This document shows, one piece after another, positions 45,101-53,963 of a stretch of 64,000 bases of DNA. The notes beneath the pieces are model-generated. The model was not told the origin of the DNA and did not search any database. It was given only the letters and a program-made list of their open reading frames with translations. The stretch comes from Pirellulales bacterium (lineage in GTDB: Bacteria > Planctomycetota > Planctomycetia > Pirellulales > Thermoguttaceae): positions 1-64,000 of the forward strand of contig JAFGRD010000100.1 in assembly GCA_016935315.1 (NCBI GenBank), in the 5' to 3' direction. Position 1 is the stretch's first letter. Every line of letters begins with the position of its first letter. A program made the translations under genes and the position numbers.

Positions 45101-46901
45101 TCATCGTGGCGACGGCCAGGTCGGCGGCCTGGAGATGGACCGTCCCGTCGGTGAGGTTCAGGCCGGGCAACTGATTGCTGTGCTGTCGGGCAACCAGCTC
45201 AGGCAGGATCAACATATCGCTGCTGCCGGAGCTGCCGTTGAGCCCATGAATCGCCAGCAAGTTGGCCCCGCTTTGCAGTGCGTCCAGATGATCGGATACG
45301 TCAAAATCCTCGAACCGGACGGCCTGCCAATCGGGATGGTCGGACGCCCTGGTGTTGTACGAGGGCGTGCCCGAGACGTTGGCGCGGCACACTTCGACCC
45401 CGTTCAGGTAGGCGACGAACCCGTCGTCGTATTTCATCCGCAAGGTCAAGTCGATCACCTCGGCGGCGTCGTAGACGTTGAAGGGAATCCGCAACAACGT
45501 CGAGGTGGCGCCCGCGGCGAAGTCTTGCGGGCGCACCGTCGTGCGGATCAGGCCGGCATAGTCCCGGCCTGAGTCTTCGTAGCCCAGGGCCATGGCGCCG
45601 GTCGACCAGGCATCGTCGTCGAACTCCAACGCGGTCCACGTCGTCCCCAGAGCGTTGTTGGCGGGCAGATGGTAGCGCCCCTCGGTGGCGCCGGGCGCGC
45701 CGGAGAGCAGCGCGCTGTTGTCGATGAACTGGCCGGGGGCAATGCTGAGCGTTCCGCCGGCAACCTCGATCAAGGAGACCTCGAGCGTCGAGGTGTCTTC
45801 GACCACGCAGGAGGCTCCCGGCATCAACGTGAGCTTCTTCTCCGGCGAGATCTCGAGCCGGCCTTGCACGTGCAGGGTGCCGCCATTCTGCACGTCGACC
45901 GTCCCCGTGGCCAGCCCGTAGTCGGGAGCGACCACGACGGCACCGCCACTGAGCGTCAGGCTCTTGGCCAGGGCATCGTCGTCGCAGATCTCCACGGTGC
46001 CCTGGCTGACGGTCACGTGCGTGTCTTCGCGTGGCGTCGGTCGCTGATAAAGGGCCGTCTGGAAGCGGTTCGTCCACCGATCGGCGCCCGAATGCCAGGT
46101 GTCGGTCGGGCTGCCGGCCCAAGTGGCGACAATGCTGTTCTGGTCGACGGCGTCGCCGTCGATGGCGTAGACGCCGCTGCGCTGCGTCAACTCGCCGTAG
46201 GGAATCGTACCGTAGCCGTCCCCGTTCCAGCCGGCGCCCCAACTGTTCTTGAAGATCCAGTGGCCTTCGGTGCCTTCCGGGTTGGTGTCGACGTAGCCGA
46301 CCAGAGTGACGACGTGCGACCATTCATGGTGGACCGACGCGAGCGGCCCATGCTCGATCAGGGCCTGCTTCAGGATCCACTCTTCGCCGACGTCGGCCAG
46401 TTGGATAAAGTGGGAAAGCGTGGCCGAACGCTCCTGCCAGCCGTCGGCCAGCGGCCACAACGGCGACGTGTCGGCGGCGCGATAGGGCAACTCCGTCTCG
46501 AAGACGATCCCGCCCTGATCGCGGATGTACTCCAGGGCCACGTCGTGCCAACCGCCGTCGCAGGAACCGCCGCCGTCGCAATCGCTGACGAGCTGCTGCT
46601 CGGAGAGATCGGGATTGAAGCTCGGATCGCCGGCACACAGCTTCATGCGGGCTTCCAGGGCTCCCACGGCGCCGAAGGCCCAGCAACTACCACAACCGCC
46701 CTGATCCCGTACCGGTGTGACCCAATCGCCGGTCACCCATTGCGGCTCCGCTTCGGTGCCGGTATTGACCGTGGCGTTTCGCCAGTCAAAGCTACTGGGC
46801 AGCTCGGTTTGGGCAAGTGCCGGCGCGGCCGACGAGAGCAACACCGCGACCAGCAGGGCCGCTACCGGTTGTGTCCGGCACATGGCTTTCATGTATGACA
46901 T
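42117..46901 (-). CDS. Secreted papain-family protease with dockerin repeats and PEP-CTERM
   Basis: A 1594-residue exported protein. The ATG at 46901 follows GGAGG by 11 nt; ATG 46892 also fits. A signal peptide ends near ALAQ. The C1A protease domain (~40-240) has the Cys in QGGCGSCWAFG, the His in WSHVVTLVGY and the Asn in FKNSWGAGWNGDGYG. Long beta-rich repeats follow, with two ~175-residue copies (~395-570 and ~664-845) sharing LTLRMKYDDGFVAYLNGVEV. A ThuA-like segment lies at ~940-1100. Two dockerin type I loops (DGDCDGNGHVDGNDIQAIL and its second copy) lie near ~1375-1425. The PEP-CTERM anchor VVPEPSSALLAA plus a basic tail closes the protein. Confidence 0.88.
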   Translation of the reverse strand: MSYMKAMCRTQPVAALLVAVLLSSAAPALAQTELPSSFDWRNATVNTGTEAEPQWVTGDWVTPVRDQGGCGSCWAFGAVGALEARMKLCAGDPSFNPDLSEQQLVSDCDGGGSCDGGWHDVALEYIRDQGGIVFETELPYRAADTSPLWPLADGWQERSATLSHFIQLADVGEEWILKQALIEHGPLASVHHEWSHVVTLVGYVDTNPEGTEGHWIFKNSWGAGWNGDGYGTIPYGELTQRSGVYAIDGDAVDQNSIVATWAGSPTDTWHSGADRWTNRFQTALYQRPTPREDTHVTVSQGTVEICDDDALAKSLTLSGGAVVVAPDYGLATGTVDVQNGGTLHVQGRLEISPEKKLTLMPGASCVVEDTSTLEVSLIEVAGGTLSIAPGQFIDNSALLSGAPGATEGRYHLPANNALGTTWTALEFDDDAWSTGAMALGYEDSGRDYAGLIRTTVRPQDFAAGATSTLLRIPFNVYDAAEVIDLTLRMKYDDGFVAYLNGVEVCRANVSGTPSYNTRASDHPDWQAVRFEDFDVSDHLDALQSGANLLAIHGLNGSSGSSDMLILPELVARQHSNQLPGLNLTDGTVHLQAADLAVATMTVAGGMLEAGANHLHVGKLLNMGNTHVSISPGDTFQVDGFDLLQDASITHDRGTLTIEADPLLESATLISGEPGVTDASYHVPTDGSLGTGWAGSGFLDDAWDVGKTGMGYEDSGSDYASLIRTNVRPQDHGPDCTSVFLRIPFTIDDPADLDALAGLTLRMKYDDGFVAYLNGVEVRRAYFSDCRTPSFDSEADGHPDSQARVFEDFDLSAHLGRLHAGTNLLALHGINSDTESSDLLILPELVALRDSGETPTASIPDLNVAGGAVQLDAAHLSVDSLSVISGMVSAGPNQVMVHQRLQLDGVRMSISPGNTLTATGSILRNAADLTLAGGTLSVAPIHTGPTTVLLVSDEAPGGRDDALVALIESLGYVVDTAGMAGAMQETHDPFAEPLLAESLHNADLVLVSRNAYSPMYDADRLQWNELMTPLVLMTGYLTRGGGNIRWGWTTGDCVATDLAEDQMLIASGCQMHPFVAGLTGPLTVFDWSEAPDGQAPDSVRLPAPGTLRDPSHLVGTFDGSPFLIDIPAGFDLDQGGPLVCGTTGQRRAFLSHWNYAVDDYDFADFVTEDFQTLLANVLADMSVGAKAAVDMPGVNLAVAADSMLHLNTPDSAALGNLSLQESVELTIAGAALSVADLHSGGLGTVRGDLRVRGLLAPGEPYGTLIIDGNLDAEEGFEYYCHLGALTGDRVDVAGNAALGQAALTVKATQRLPARGNASRTVLSAGQVLGTFAEAPGENAHLGYGLFCREITYDAQQVDVKLFQAADGDCDGNGHVDGNDIQAILAANLFAIEEDPGTGLWPPDWPEGDFTGDGYVNGNDIQAILAANLFGHGLYAAQSPPATATAAAQVMVVPGEGVYIELGDGILNSYVLTSTAGVFTGEPARNLGLFQEDTNGRIAGGFAFELGGKHFLGDVMGIQWTGVSGEPFDLVHDLTMTYTIQGASGVYRAAVMVVPEPSSALLAATGLCGLWVLARRRSSRRRRRACPSNTAEIAGV

Positions 46902-47001
46902 TTGCTGCAATGCCTCCGGTCTTGAGTCGAATGGCGGCCACAGCGGATCGCCGTGGAAGCGGGGTAGAAAGGTACACCGTCCGGGGACGTATCTTCCGGA
47001 T

Positions 47002-47029
47002 AGCATAGTCAAAACGCTTCGCGGGTCAA
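47002..47029 (-). promoter_or_regulatory. Candidate promoter of the protease gene
   Basis: On the - strand TTGACC (47029-47024), 16-bp spacer and TATGCT (47007-47002), about 100 bp upstream of the protease start. It lies in an otherwise featureless 260-bp gap between the protease and the GH5-like gene. Confidence 0.4.
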
Positions 47030-47161
47030 GGTTTCTGAGCTGGATTTCGCCGCCGTCCCCCGTGGAATTCCGGCCTCGACCCGATCTCGTGCCTGCAAAG
47101 CAACAGGGCGGGCACTCCCTTGGGAAGAGAGTGCGATGTGCCGGGGGAGGAGAGGTTTGGA

Positions 47162-48349
47162 TCACCTTGTCTGGCGCCGGATGTAATCCACTTCGGCCTG
47201 GCGGTATGGCGAGCCATCGCCGCGGAAGATATCGTGGAACCAGATGTCGGGCTCGGCCGAATAGCGCTTGGTCCACGTTTCCCAAGGATAGATTGTCTGG
47301 GTCTTCCCGTTGACCAGTCCCCAGTTGTAAGCGCCGACGTGCTGGCGCTTCAAATAGCCCAGCAAGGGGTCGAAGGTACTGCCGCTGCCGCGAGACATGT
47401 ACTCGGTGCAGAGGATTGGGCGGCCGTATCGGCGCAGGTTTTTGACGCACGCCTGCATTTGGGGCGGTCCGCCATAGCAGTGGAAGCTGATCACGTCCGA
47501 CTGTTCGAGCATCAGTCGATTGCAGGGCGAGAGCCGGTCGTGGCTCGACCAGTCGTCGCGCCACACGCCAGCCGTGAGAGGTTGCGTCGGAGCCACTTCC
47601 CTGGCCCAAACAAACAGCTTCGCCAGCAGTCGGGTGGCCATCTCGGCCTTGACGTCTTCGGGAAGTTCCGTGCGAGTGCCCTCCGCGCCGTACGAGTTGC
47701 GGTTGGGATTGTCCGGCTCGTTGAACAGGTCCCAAACCTGGATGCGGCAATCGTCGCGGAAACGGCGGATCACTCCTTGCACGTAGGGTTTCAACTCGTC
47801 GTGCCGTTTCGGATCGCGCAGCAGGGCCGCACCCGGCGCCTGCAGCCAGCCCGAATTATGGACGTGTGGCTTCGGGTCGCGCTGCTTGCCCAAGGCCGGA
47901 TTGGGGTCCCACACGCCGTCGAGCGGGACCATCATTACGCCGATCTTGTGTTTCTCGGCGATGTCGAGGAACTGCTCGATTCGTTTCAAGAAGCCCTCGC
48001 GATCTTGTTGCCAGAGCAGGTCGTGCAGAAAGACGCGCACACTGGTGAAGCCCAGGCCGGCAGCCCAGCCCAGCTCCCGATCGATCGTGTCGGGATCGAA
48101 GGTGTCTGGCTGCCACATCTCCAGTTGGTTGATGGCCGTGCTGGGGATGAAGTTGGACCCGACCAGCCACGGTTGCGTGGCAGACCACGCTTGGGCCTGC
48201 TCGGACGTCCAACGGTCGCGAGAGTACGCCGCGATCGGCGAAAGGCCCAGCACGAGCAAGGCAAGCAGCAATGCCCGTCGAACAAGAATCGGCCGGTTGC
48301 GGTGGGAGCGGGTCGCGTCGTGGGGGGAACGGATTGCGTGAGGGCTCAT
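47162..48349 (-). CDS. Secreted clan GH-A glycosidase (GH5-like)
   Basis: A 395-residue exported enzyme with a signal peptide ending near AAYSR. It looks like a (beta/alpha)8 barrel: WLVGSNFIPSTAINQLEMWQ at strand 1, GFTSVRVFLHD, KIGVMMVPLDGVWD, the acid/base in WDLFNEPDNP, and the nucleophile in PILCTEYMSRG. This layout fits clan GH-A and especially GH5-related enzymes of planctomycetes that are usually annotated as cellulase or xylanase without proof. It lies between secreted protein genes on the same strand, but 260 bp from the protease start. The substrate is unknown. Confidence 0.85.
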   Translation of the reverse strand: MSPHAIRSPHDATRSHRNRPILVRRALLLALLVLGLSPIAAYSRDRWTSEQAQAWSATQPWLVGSNFIPSTAINQLEMWQPDTFDPDTIDRELGWAAGLGFTSVRVFLHDLLWQQDREGFLKRIEQFLDIAEKHKIGVMMVPLDGVWDPNPALGKQRDPKPHVHNSGWLQAPGAALLRDPKRHDELKPYVQGVIRRFRDDCRIQVWDLFNEPDNPNRNSYGAEGTRTELPEDVKAEMATRLLAKLFVWAREVAPTQPLTAGVWRDDWSSHDRLSPCNRLMLEQSDVISFHCYGGPPQMQACVKNLRRYGRPILCTEYMSRGSGSTFDPLLGYLKRQHVGAYNWGLVNGKTQTIYPWETWTKRYSAEPDIWFHDIFRGDGSPYRQAEVDYIRRQTR

Positions 48350-48405
48350 GGCAGCACCTTTCTCATCTCATGGTTACACGGGTTCTGTTGACGTTTCTTT
48401 CGGCC

Positions 48406-48440
48406 AGGCGCGCGTTGCGCCTGCCGGTTGAGGCAACCGG
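48406..48440 (-). terminator. Double hairpin directly after the beta-helix enzyme gene
   Basis: Directly downstream of the stop at 48441-48443, CCGGTTG-cct-CAACCGG (48440-48424 on -) and then AGGCGC-AACGC-GCGCCT (48422-48406) form two adjacent perfect stems of 7 and 6 bp. No T-run follows. The position suggests transcription termination or 3' end protection of the upstream gene. Confidence 0.45.
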
Positions 48441-49895
48441 TCACTCGTCGTCGCGGTCCACCTGTCGGACGTCCTTCAGCACCAGTGGCGCCACGCCCTC
48501 AGGCGGAGAAGTGTATTGAAGGCTGTGCAGCCGCAGCCGCCCGACGCCGTCGGCGATCAAAACGGGGCGCTGGTCCGGCTCCTGCGTGGTCAGACGTACC
48601 CGATCCAGCGTGAGTCCTTGCACACCGCGGAGGTAGAAGCCCCACGCGGGCAGCTTGCGCGCATCCACGCCGGGCCGGCGAACCGGGGGTTGAGCATCCG
48701 CGGCGGCTCCACCTCCCTGATACTGAAGTTCCACCTCGCGGAAGACGACGTCGTCGAAGGTCGGTTCGCCCCAGCTTTCGACCGAGGCGGCGGCGCGATA
48801 GACGCCCGTGGCCCGCACCCGTTCAAAAGTCAGCCGCCTGGCCGTGTTGCCCGGTCTAGTCACCACGTGAAACGCGCAACTGACGTTGCGCATCGTCAAG
48901 TCGCTGGCACGGACGTCTTCCAACGGTCCCGGCTGCTTATCCCATGCCGACGGCTGGAGACACAGTGCGGCCAGCATGTTGGTGCGTCCGCCGGTGCGGT
49001 GCTCGAACTTGCCCGGCCCGTAAAACTCGCACCGCGAGAAGCTCAGCCGCCGCGCCGGGCCGATCAGACGTACGCCGTTGCACGACGAGTTGATGGTGCA
49101 GTTTTCCACGGCCGCGTCTTCGAGGTAGTGGCCCGCGATGCTGTCGTCGCCGGTGAAGAACCGGCAATCGGTAATCCGCACGTCGCGGTTCCAGGCGTCG
49201 GGCGAGCCGCGGAAATGCACGCCGTCCCAGCCCCCCTCGAACGTGGCGTTCTCCACCCGCACCTCCTGACTGTGCAGGAAGAAGAAAGCATAGTTGGCCG
49301 AATCTCGCAACGTGAGGTCGCGCAGGCTGACTCCGCGACAATGGCCGAGGAGGATCGTGTGCGGGCCGCGCATCTTCTCCTCGCCCCGGGGGTCGAAGAC
49401 CTTGTTGCCGTCAATCACTCCGGCGCCGGTGAAGGCGATGTCGTGCAGATGCTCGCCCACGATCAGCCCGCGGTGCCAGCGGCTTTGCGGCAGCGGCGGA
49501 GTGCCTTCCTCTGTCTCGAAGCCGCCGTAGGCGTCCAGCTCGGTGGTTCCCACCAGTCGTGCCCCTTCGGCCAGGTGCAACTCAACGCCGCTCTGCAATC
49601 GCAACGTACCGGACAGATACTCGCCGGCCGGAAGCAGGACGCGGCCGCCGCCGGCTTCGCCGCAGGCCACGATCGCTTGCTGGATGGCGGCCGTGTCGAG
49701 CGTCTGCCCGTCGCCGCGGGCGCCGTGCGCGCGGACGTCAAACGTGCGCTGAGGTGAATTTTCCGCCGGCGCGCCCCGAGCGGGCAAGGCAAAGCCGAGC
49801 AGCAGCAGACAGGCGATTCGAGTTGCCGTGGCGGGCAGCGCGGAGGTTCGGGCGGGTGCAAGATCCAACGGGCCGGCCGCGAGGTAGTACGACAT
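48441..49895 (-). CDS. Secreted right-handed beta-helix enzyme (GH28/pectate-lyase-3-like)
   Basis: A 484-residue protein. The ATG at 49895 lies 7 nt after GGAGG. The signal region runs to about residue 45 (LLLLGFALPARGAPAE). The start FDVRAHGARGDGQTLDTAAI is typical of the pectate lyase 3 / GH28 superfamily, followed by GGGRVLLPAGEYLSGTL and coils of a parallel beta-helix. WDGVHFRGS and CRFFTGDDSIAG recall the catalytic Asp cluster of GH28, although the exact residues cannot be aligned by eye. It likely acts on acidic plant or algal polysaccharides. The preceding gene region contains CATGGTAGC repeats. Confidence 0.8.
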   Translation of the reverse strand: MSYYLAAGPLDLAPARTSALPATATRIACLLLLGFALPARGAPAENSPQRTFDVRAHGARGDGQTLDTAAIQQAIVACGEAGGGRVLLPAGEYLSGTLRLQSGVELHLAEGARLVGTTELDAYGGFETEEGTPPLPQSRWHRGLIVGEHLHDIAFTGAGVIDGNKVFDPRGEEKMRGPHTILLGHCRGVSLRDLTLRDSANYAFFFLHSQEVRVENATFEGGWDGVHFRGSPDAWNRDVRITDCRFFTGDDSIAGHYLEDAAVENCTINSSCNGVRLIGPARRLSFSRCEFYGPGKFEHRTGGRTNMLAALCLQPSAWDKQPGPLEDVRASDLTMRNVSCAFHVVTRPGNTARRLTFERVRATGVYRAAASVESWGEPTFDDVVFREVELQYQGGGAAADAQPPVRRPGVDARKLPAWGFYLRGVQGLTLDRVRLTTQEPDQRPVLIADGVGRLRLHSLQYTSPPEGVAPLVLKDVRQVDRDDE

Positions 49896-49925
49896 GGGTT
49901 GCCTCCGTAAACGGCATCTCTGGCT

Positions 49926-49967
49926 CATGGTAGCCCCGGTGCATGGTAGCCCCTGGTGCATTGTAGC
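49926..49967. repeat. Short tandem repeat of CATGGTAGCCCC(T)GGTG
   Basis: Two full units (49926-49941 and 49942-49958) and a partial third (CATTGTAGC, 49959-49967), followed by a perfect palindrome CCGACGC-A-GCGTCGG at about 49990-50004. It fills the ~110-bp gap between two secreted protein genes. The CATTGTAGC core reappears at 63164. Confidence 0.6.
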
Positions 49968-50006
49968 GACTGTTGCGCCGCTTTGCAGCCACCGACGCAG
50001 CGTCGG

Positions 50007-52259
50007 CTACTGCCCGATGGCAGCACGGTAGTAGCTGTCGTCGTGTTTCTGCTTCCAGCCATCGGTGGGCACCTGGAGGGTCGGCCGGTGCCTGGCCCAC
50101 ATCTCGTTGACGAACGCATCCCAGGCCTGACCCTGTCGCGCCCAGTCCTTGTCATGGTCGTTGCCGGTTTCTTCTTTGATGGTTTTCACGAACGCGCCGT
50201 CGTCCTCGTGCATCCAACGGTCGACGTAATCGAGGAAGGCGTCGTGTCCCCAGGCCTTTTCGGCGTGTATTAGCCGCAGGGCCAGCGCTTGGGCCACCCA
50301 ACCGACGCTGGTGCAGCAGCGGCGATAGGACTCGCTGGTGTTTTGGCCCTGCTTCCACTGCGAGGGGTGCATGTGCTCGTAAGGCCCCCAGCCCGATCCG
50401 CGAACGCGGCCGATGCCGGTAGCCGCGTCGATCCCCGAATGTCCGGCGAAGACCACTTTGGCCCCCGTCCAAGCGTCGCCGTACGCGGTCTGCTCATCCT
50501 CGCCGAAGCTCGCCTTGGGAAACGACCGGTTGACGTTGGCCAGCTCATCGTCGCCGAGCAGCAGTCCGGCAAGGACGATGGGCAGCTTGCGCCCGCTGCC
50601 GTGCCCGCCCCAGGCCGTCCACCCGGGATGGCCCGCGCGGACCATGCCCCCCAGGTCGATACCCACCTGGACGAAGTTGACCAACAGCGGCTCCTTCTGC
50701 TGCGGCGCCAGGTCGGTGCACAGAAGCAGCGCGGAGATGCCGGCAACGCGGCCGTACTCCAGACCGTACTGCGGCATGTTTTCCACGGGCTCTTCGAACC
50801 CGAAGAAGCACGTCCCCACCCAAGGCCGCCGAGTGAAGCGGACATACCGCGAGATCGCAGGCATGTTCTCGGTCGCGGCGGCCGTGGGCAGAAGCTCACG
50901 TTGGAGGTTGCGGGCCAGGTAGATCTTCTGGTGGCGGTCGCAGAAGGCCGGCCGGAAGGCGTCGGCCGGCTGCGGCCGGTCCACACAGGTGAGGATCGCG
51001 GCGGTGCGGATCGGGCTGCTGTCGTCCACCCCCCGCTCAATCTTGTTCCGCAATTGGGCGGCCAGCACCAGGTTTTTGGGCATGCTGATCGTGGAGACCA
51101 GGGAATCGCCGGGACGCATCGCCACGGGCAGCTTCTGAATCAGCGACGGATCGAACCAGTTGCGAACTCCGCTGTCGTAGGCCACTTTCATCTCGGGCGG
51201 CGGATTGAGCATGAAGCCGTTGCGGACGCGGTGTTCCGGCTTGCGCTCCTTGTCCATAGCGTCCAGCTCGCGCCGGGGGATCTGGGCGTCGTAAAGCGGC
51301 TCGGGATCGATCGCCTTGACCGTCGCCGGCCCGACAACGTACCAGTCGCCGCCGACGAACTGCCCCACACGAGCCGCCTCCTGGAACGTCCAGGTAATGC
51401 CGTACTGCGAGACACTCTCCTTCAGCGGCAACTCGTCAAGCTTGGGCGTGGCGGGGGCATTCTCCTTCGTGTAAACGGCGGTAGGACGGCTGGTGCTCGT
51501 CTCCGCGGCGATGGCTTCCGCATCGTACGGATCCGCTTCGACTACGGCGGCGACCATCACCGGACCGCCCAGGCTTACGGACATGTCGTCCACCCAGATG
51601 GTCTGCCCCTGGCCTTCTCCGCTGTCGCCCCAGATCGCAACCGCGTTGAATCCCTTCAAGCCCACCTTGCGGGAGTCGACCGCAGTGACCTCCTTGTCGT
51701 TATGGAAGACCAGGAGTCCCGCCTCCGCGTCGAAATCGAAGGTCCACTTGTGCCACCCGGCCGGCGCGCGACGCACGCCGAGCCAGAACAACTGGTCGAA
51801 CCAGCTCTTGCCGTCGTTGGCGCTGGCCGTATACCCTTCGTCCCCGCCGAGGTAGCCGGCGTAGAGGATGCCGGTGGCCAACACGTGCCCGTCGCCCTGC
51901 ACCAGCCCCCATCGCGGGCCGATTCGATGGGCCTTGGCGTTTTCGGGCGTAGCGCCGTCGTCGTAAACCCACATCTCGACCTTGCCCGACTCGTCTCGAT
52001 CGCGGAGGTTCAGCAAGGCCTTGCCACCGGGACCGATTTTCAGCGTCCCGCCCGTACCCTGGCGGTTCTTGGTCGCGTCGACCGTCACGTCGCCGGTGGT
52101 CGTCCAGCCGGACAAGGCATCACGTTCCTCAAAGGTGAACACCGTGGGCCGCCCCTTGGCAGGCTGCCCACCGGTGCTTTCCTGCTGACTCCAGATCGGG
52201 CCGGCCGAAACGGCAATGACCACTGCACACAACGCAAATGCCGGTAGTTGTCTCGTCAT
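50007..52259 (-). CDS. Large secreted protein of unknown function
   Basis: A 750-residue protein. The ATG at 52259 follows AGGAG by 6 nt, and a signal peptide ends near GPIWSQQ. Residues ~40-230 resemble a LamG/concanavalin-like sandwich (VEMWVYDDG, WHKWTFDFDAEAGLLVF, IWVDDMSVSLGG). The C-terminal ~450 residues have several W/G-rich helical segments (GIDLGGMVRAGHPGWTAWGG, GWGPYEHMHPSQW) that suggest an alpha-helical barrel of the polysaccharide-lyase type, but no catalytic motif was identified. It lies among secreted carbohydrate-active genes on the same strand, so a role in polysaccharide breakdown is plausible but unproven. Confidence 0.6.
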   Translation of the reverse strand: MTRQLPAFALCAVVIAVSAGPIWSQQESTGGQPAKGRPTVFTFEERDALSGWTTTGDVTVDATKNRQGTGGTLKIGPGGKALLNLRDRDESGKVEMWVYDDGATPENAKAHRIGPRWGLVQGDGHVLATGILYAGYLGGDEGYTASANDGKSWFDQLFWLGVRRAPAGWHKWTFDFDAEAGLLVFHNDKEVTAVDSRKVGLKGFNAVAIWGDSGEGQGQTIWVDDMSVSLGGPVMVAAVVEADPYDAEAIAAETSTSRPTAVYTKENAPATPKLDELPLKESVSQYGITWTFQEAARVGQFVGGDWYVVGPATVKAIDPEPLYDAQIPRRELDAMDKERKPEHRVRNGFMLNPPPEMKVAYDSGVRNWFDPSLIQKLPVAMRPGDSLVSTISMPKNLVLAAQLRNKIERGVDDSSPIRTAAILTCVDRPQPADAFRPAFCDRHQKIYLARNLQRELLPTAAATENMPAISRYVRFTRRPWVGTCFFGFEEPVENMPQYGLEYGRVAGISALLLCTDLAPQQKEPLLVNFVQVGIDLGGMVRAGHPGWTAWGGHGSGRKLPIVLAGLLLGDDELANVNRSFPKASFGEDEQTAYGDAWTGAKVVFAGHSGIDAATGIGRVRGSGWGPYEHMHPSQWKQGQNTSESYRRCCTSVGWVAQALALRLIHAEKAWGHDAFLDYVDRWMHEDDGAFVKTIKEETGNDHDKDWARQGQAWDAFVNEMWARHRPTLQVPTDGWKQKHDDSYYRAAIGQ

Positions 52260-52451
52260 GGGATTCTCCTTTCGGGAGGGCTTTCGAAGTCCAGCGGACA
52301 CCGGATTCTCTGCGGGCATAAAGCACCAACCAGTCTACGCGTGCCTACCTCGAAAGCAAGACAAACCCGGAGAAAACCGCAAATGGCCTTCTCGGCAGTG
52401 CGGCTTGCCTGACCTGGCCATACGCCGCAAGATCTCCGGGGCCGCGTGTCC

Positions 52452-53918
52452 TCACGCGGTGTCCGGCTCCGGGCCGAGGCCGTACTGCTCCCAGCGCTCG
52501 CTGACCAAATGAGCGATCTGCCGGCTCATCGCGGCCAGACGGGGCGGCACGCCTTGATGCTCTCCGGGCAGCTTGGCCGTGGCGTCGATTGCCAGCTTCT
52601 GTCCCAGGGCACCTTGCGGCGTGGTCAGGTCGGTTGGATCCGGCGGGCCCTGCTGTGTGAATACGTCGCGGTCGGGATGGACGTGGTTGGCGATCGCCGC
52701 GAGCACCTGCCGGTGATCGTGAACGTCGACGTCCTCGTCGACCACCACCAACCACTTGGCAAGCACCAACTGGCGCAGACCCCAAGCGGCATGAACGACG
52801 CGACGGGCCTGGCCGGCATACGTCTTTCGGATCGAAACACTCGCCCAGTGTCGGCCGGCACCGAACATGGGCAACTCGTAGTCGATCAGCTCCGGGATCG
52901 CCAGCTTGACCAGCGGCAGGAAGACCCGCGACAGAGCCCGCTCGATCTGGTAACTCTCGTGGGGCGGCCTGCCCGGGATCACGGCCGGATAGACCGGATT
53001 GGCCCGATGGGTGATCGCCGTGACGTGCATTACCGGGGCCGGCCGCCGCGAGCGGTAGTATCCCGAGGACGCACAGAGCGGGCCCGCTTCGGCTGCCGGC
53101 TCGGCCGGATCAACGTAGCCTTCGATCACGATCTCCGCGTCGGCCGGCACCTCCAGGTCGACACTTCGGCAAGAGACCACATCCAGAGGCTTCTCTCGCA
53201 ACAGACCGGCCAACGCACACCGGTCGACATGCTCCGACACGGCCGAGCACGCCGCCAGCAAGACGGCCGGGTCGCCGCCGAGGACGGCCGCCAAGGGCAT
53301 CTTCTCACCCCGCCGACGATATTCGGCCAGCAAACGGGCCGGCTCGTCGTGGTCGGCCCAACAGCCGACCAGCCGATCGGGCGCCTGGAGTTGAAGATCA
53401 TAGCGGCCGGCCGACTGCCCGTGCGTGTCGGGATCGGCCGCGAATAGGGCGGCGGCCGTGATCGTACGGCCGGCTTCGTCGGGCGCAGACTGCACGATCG
53501 GGAGTGCCCCCAAATCCACGTCTCCGCCCAGCCGCACCACTTGTTGACATGCCGCAGTCTTCACCCGGCGCGGCGGCAGCTCGCTCAGCGCGGCCACATG
53601 GGGAGCCGTCTTGAGCTTTTCGAACCAGCCTTCCGGCTGCGTGGGATTGGCCAAGGCCGCGATTCGACCCGCCATTTCGTCGAGCGAGGCGACGCCCAAG
53701 GCACGGCAGATGCGAGTCTCGCTGCCCAGCAGGTTGGTCAACAGGGGCATCTCGTGCCCGGCAACCGCTCCGAACAGCAACGCAGGCCCCCCATTATGAG
53801 CCATTCGCCCCGTGATCTCAGCGACCTCGAGCTCTGCTTGGACTTCGGTCTCAACGCGGGCCAGTTCCCCGGCGTGCCCCAGTTCTTCCAGAAAATCGGC
53901 CAGACAGCGATGCGACAT
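52452..53918 (-). CDS. UbiD-family (prenylated-FMN) decarboxylase
   Basis: A 488-residue protein of normal UbiD length. Visible motifs are GPALLFGAVAGHEMPLLTN near residue 45, then LP(I)VQSAPDEAGRTITAA. These are followed by GRYDLQLQAP, IVIEGYVDPAEPAAEAGPL (the E-x-P loop) and VVDEDVDVHDHRQVLAAI with acidic residues of the active site. It is expected to decarboxylate an aromatic or unsaturated acid using prenyl-FMN. No ubiX flavin prenyltransferase is present in this window. It is divergent from comB, with 45 bp between the starts. The substrate is unknown. Confidence 0.9.
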   Translation of the reverse strand: MSHRCLADFLEELGHAGELARVETEVQAELEVAEITGRMAHNGGPALLFGAVAGHEMPLLTNLLGSETRICRALGVASLDEMAGRIAALANPTQPEGWFEKLKTAPHVAALSELPPRRVKTAACQQVVRLGGDVDLGALPIVQSAPDEAGRTITAAALFAADPDTHGQSAGRYDLQLQAPDRLVGCWADHDEPARLLAEYRRRGEKMPLAAVLGGDPAVLLAACSAVSEHVDRCALAGLLREKPLDVVSCRSVDLEVPADAEIVIEGYVDPAEPAAEAGPLCASSGYYRSRRPAPVMHVTAITHRANPVYPAVIPGRPPHESYQIERALSRVFLPLVKLAIPELIDYELPMFGAGRHWASVSIRKTYAGQARRVVHAAWGLRQLVLAKWLVVVDEDVDVHDHRQVLAAIANHVHPDRDVFTQQGPPDPTDLTTPQGALGQKLAIDATAKLPGEHQGVPPRLAAMSRQIAHLVSERWEQYGLGPEPDTA

Positions 53919-53963
53919 GGCGATATTGTAGACTGGTACGGCAGAGGGCGGAAGGAGCGGGAT

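Noticed and set aside
46902-47750. Upstream extension of the protease frame into the GH5-like gene
   Set aside because: It overlaps a well-supported gene in another frame and precedes a clear signal peptide; the start at 46901 is better.
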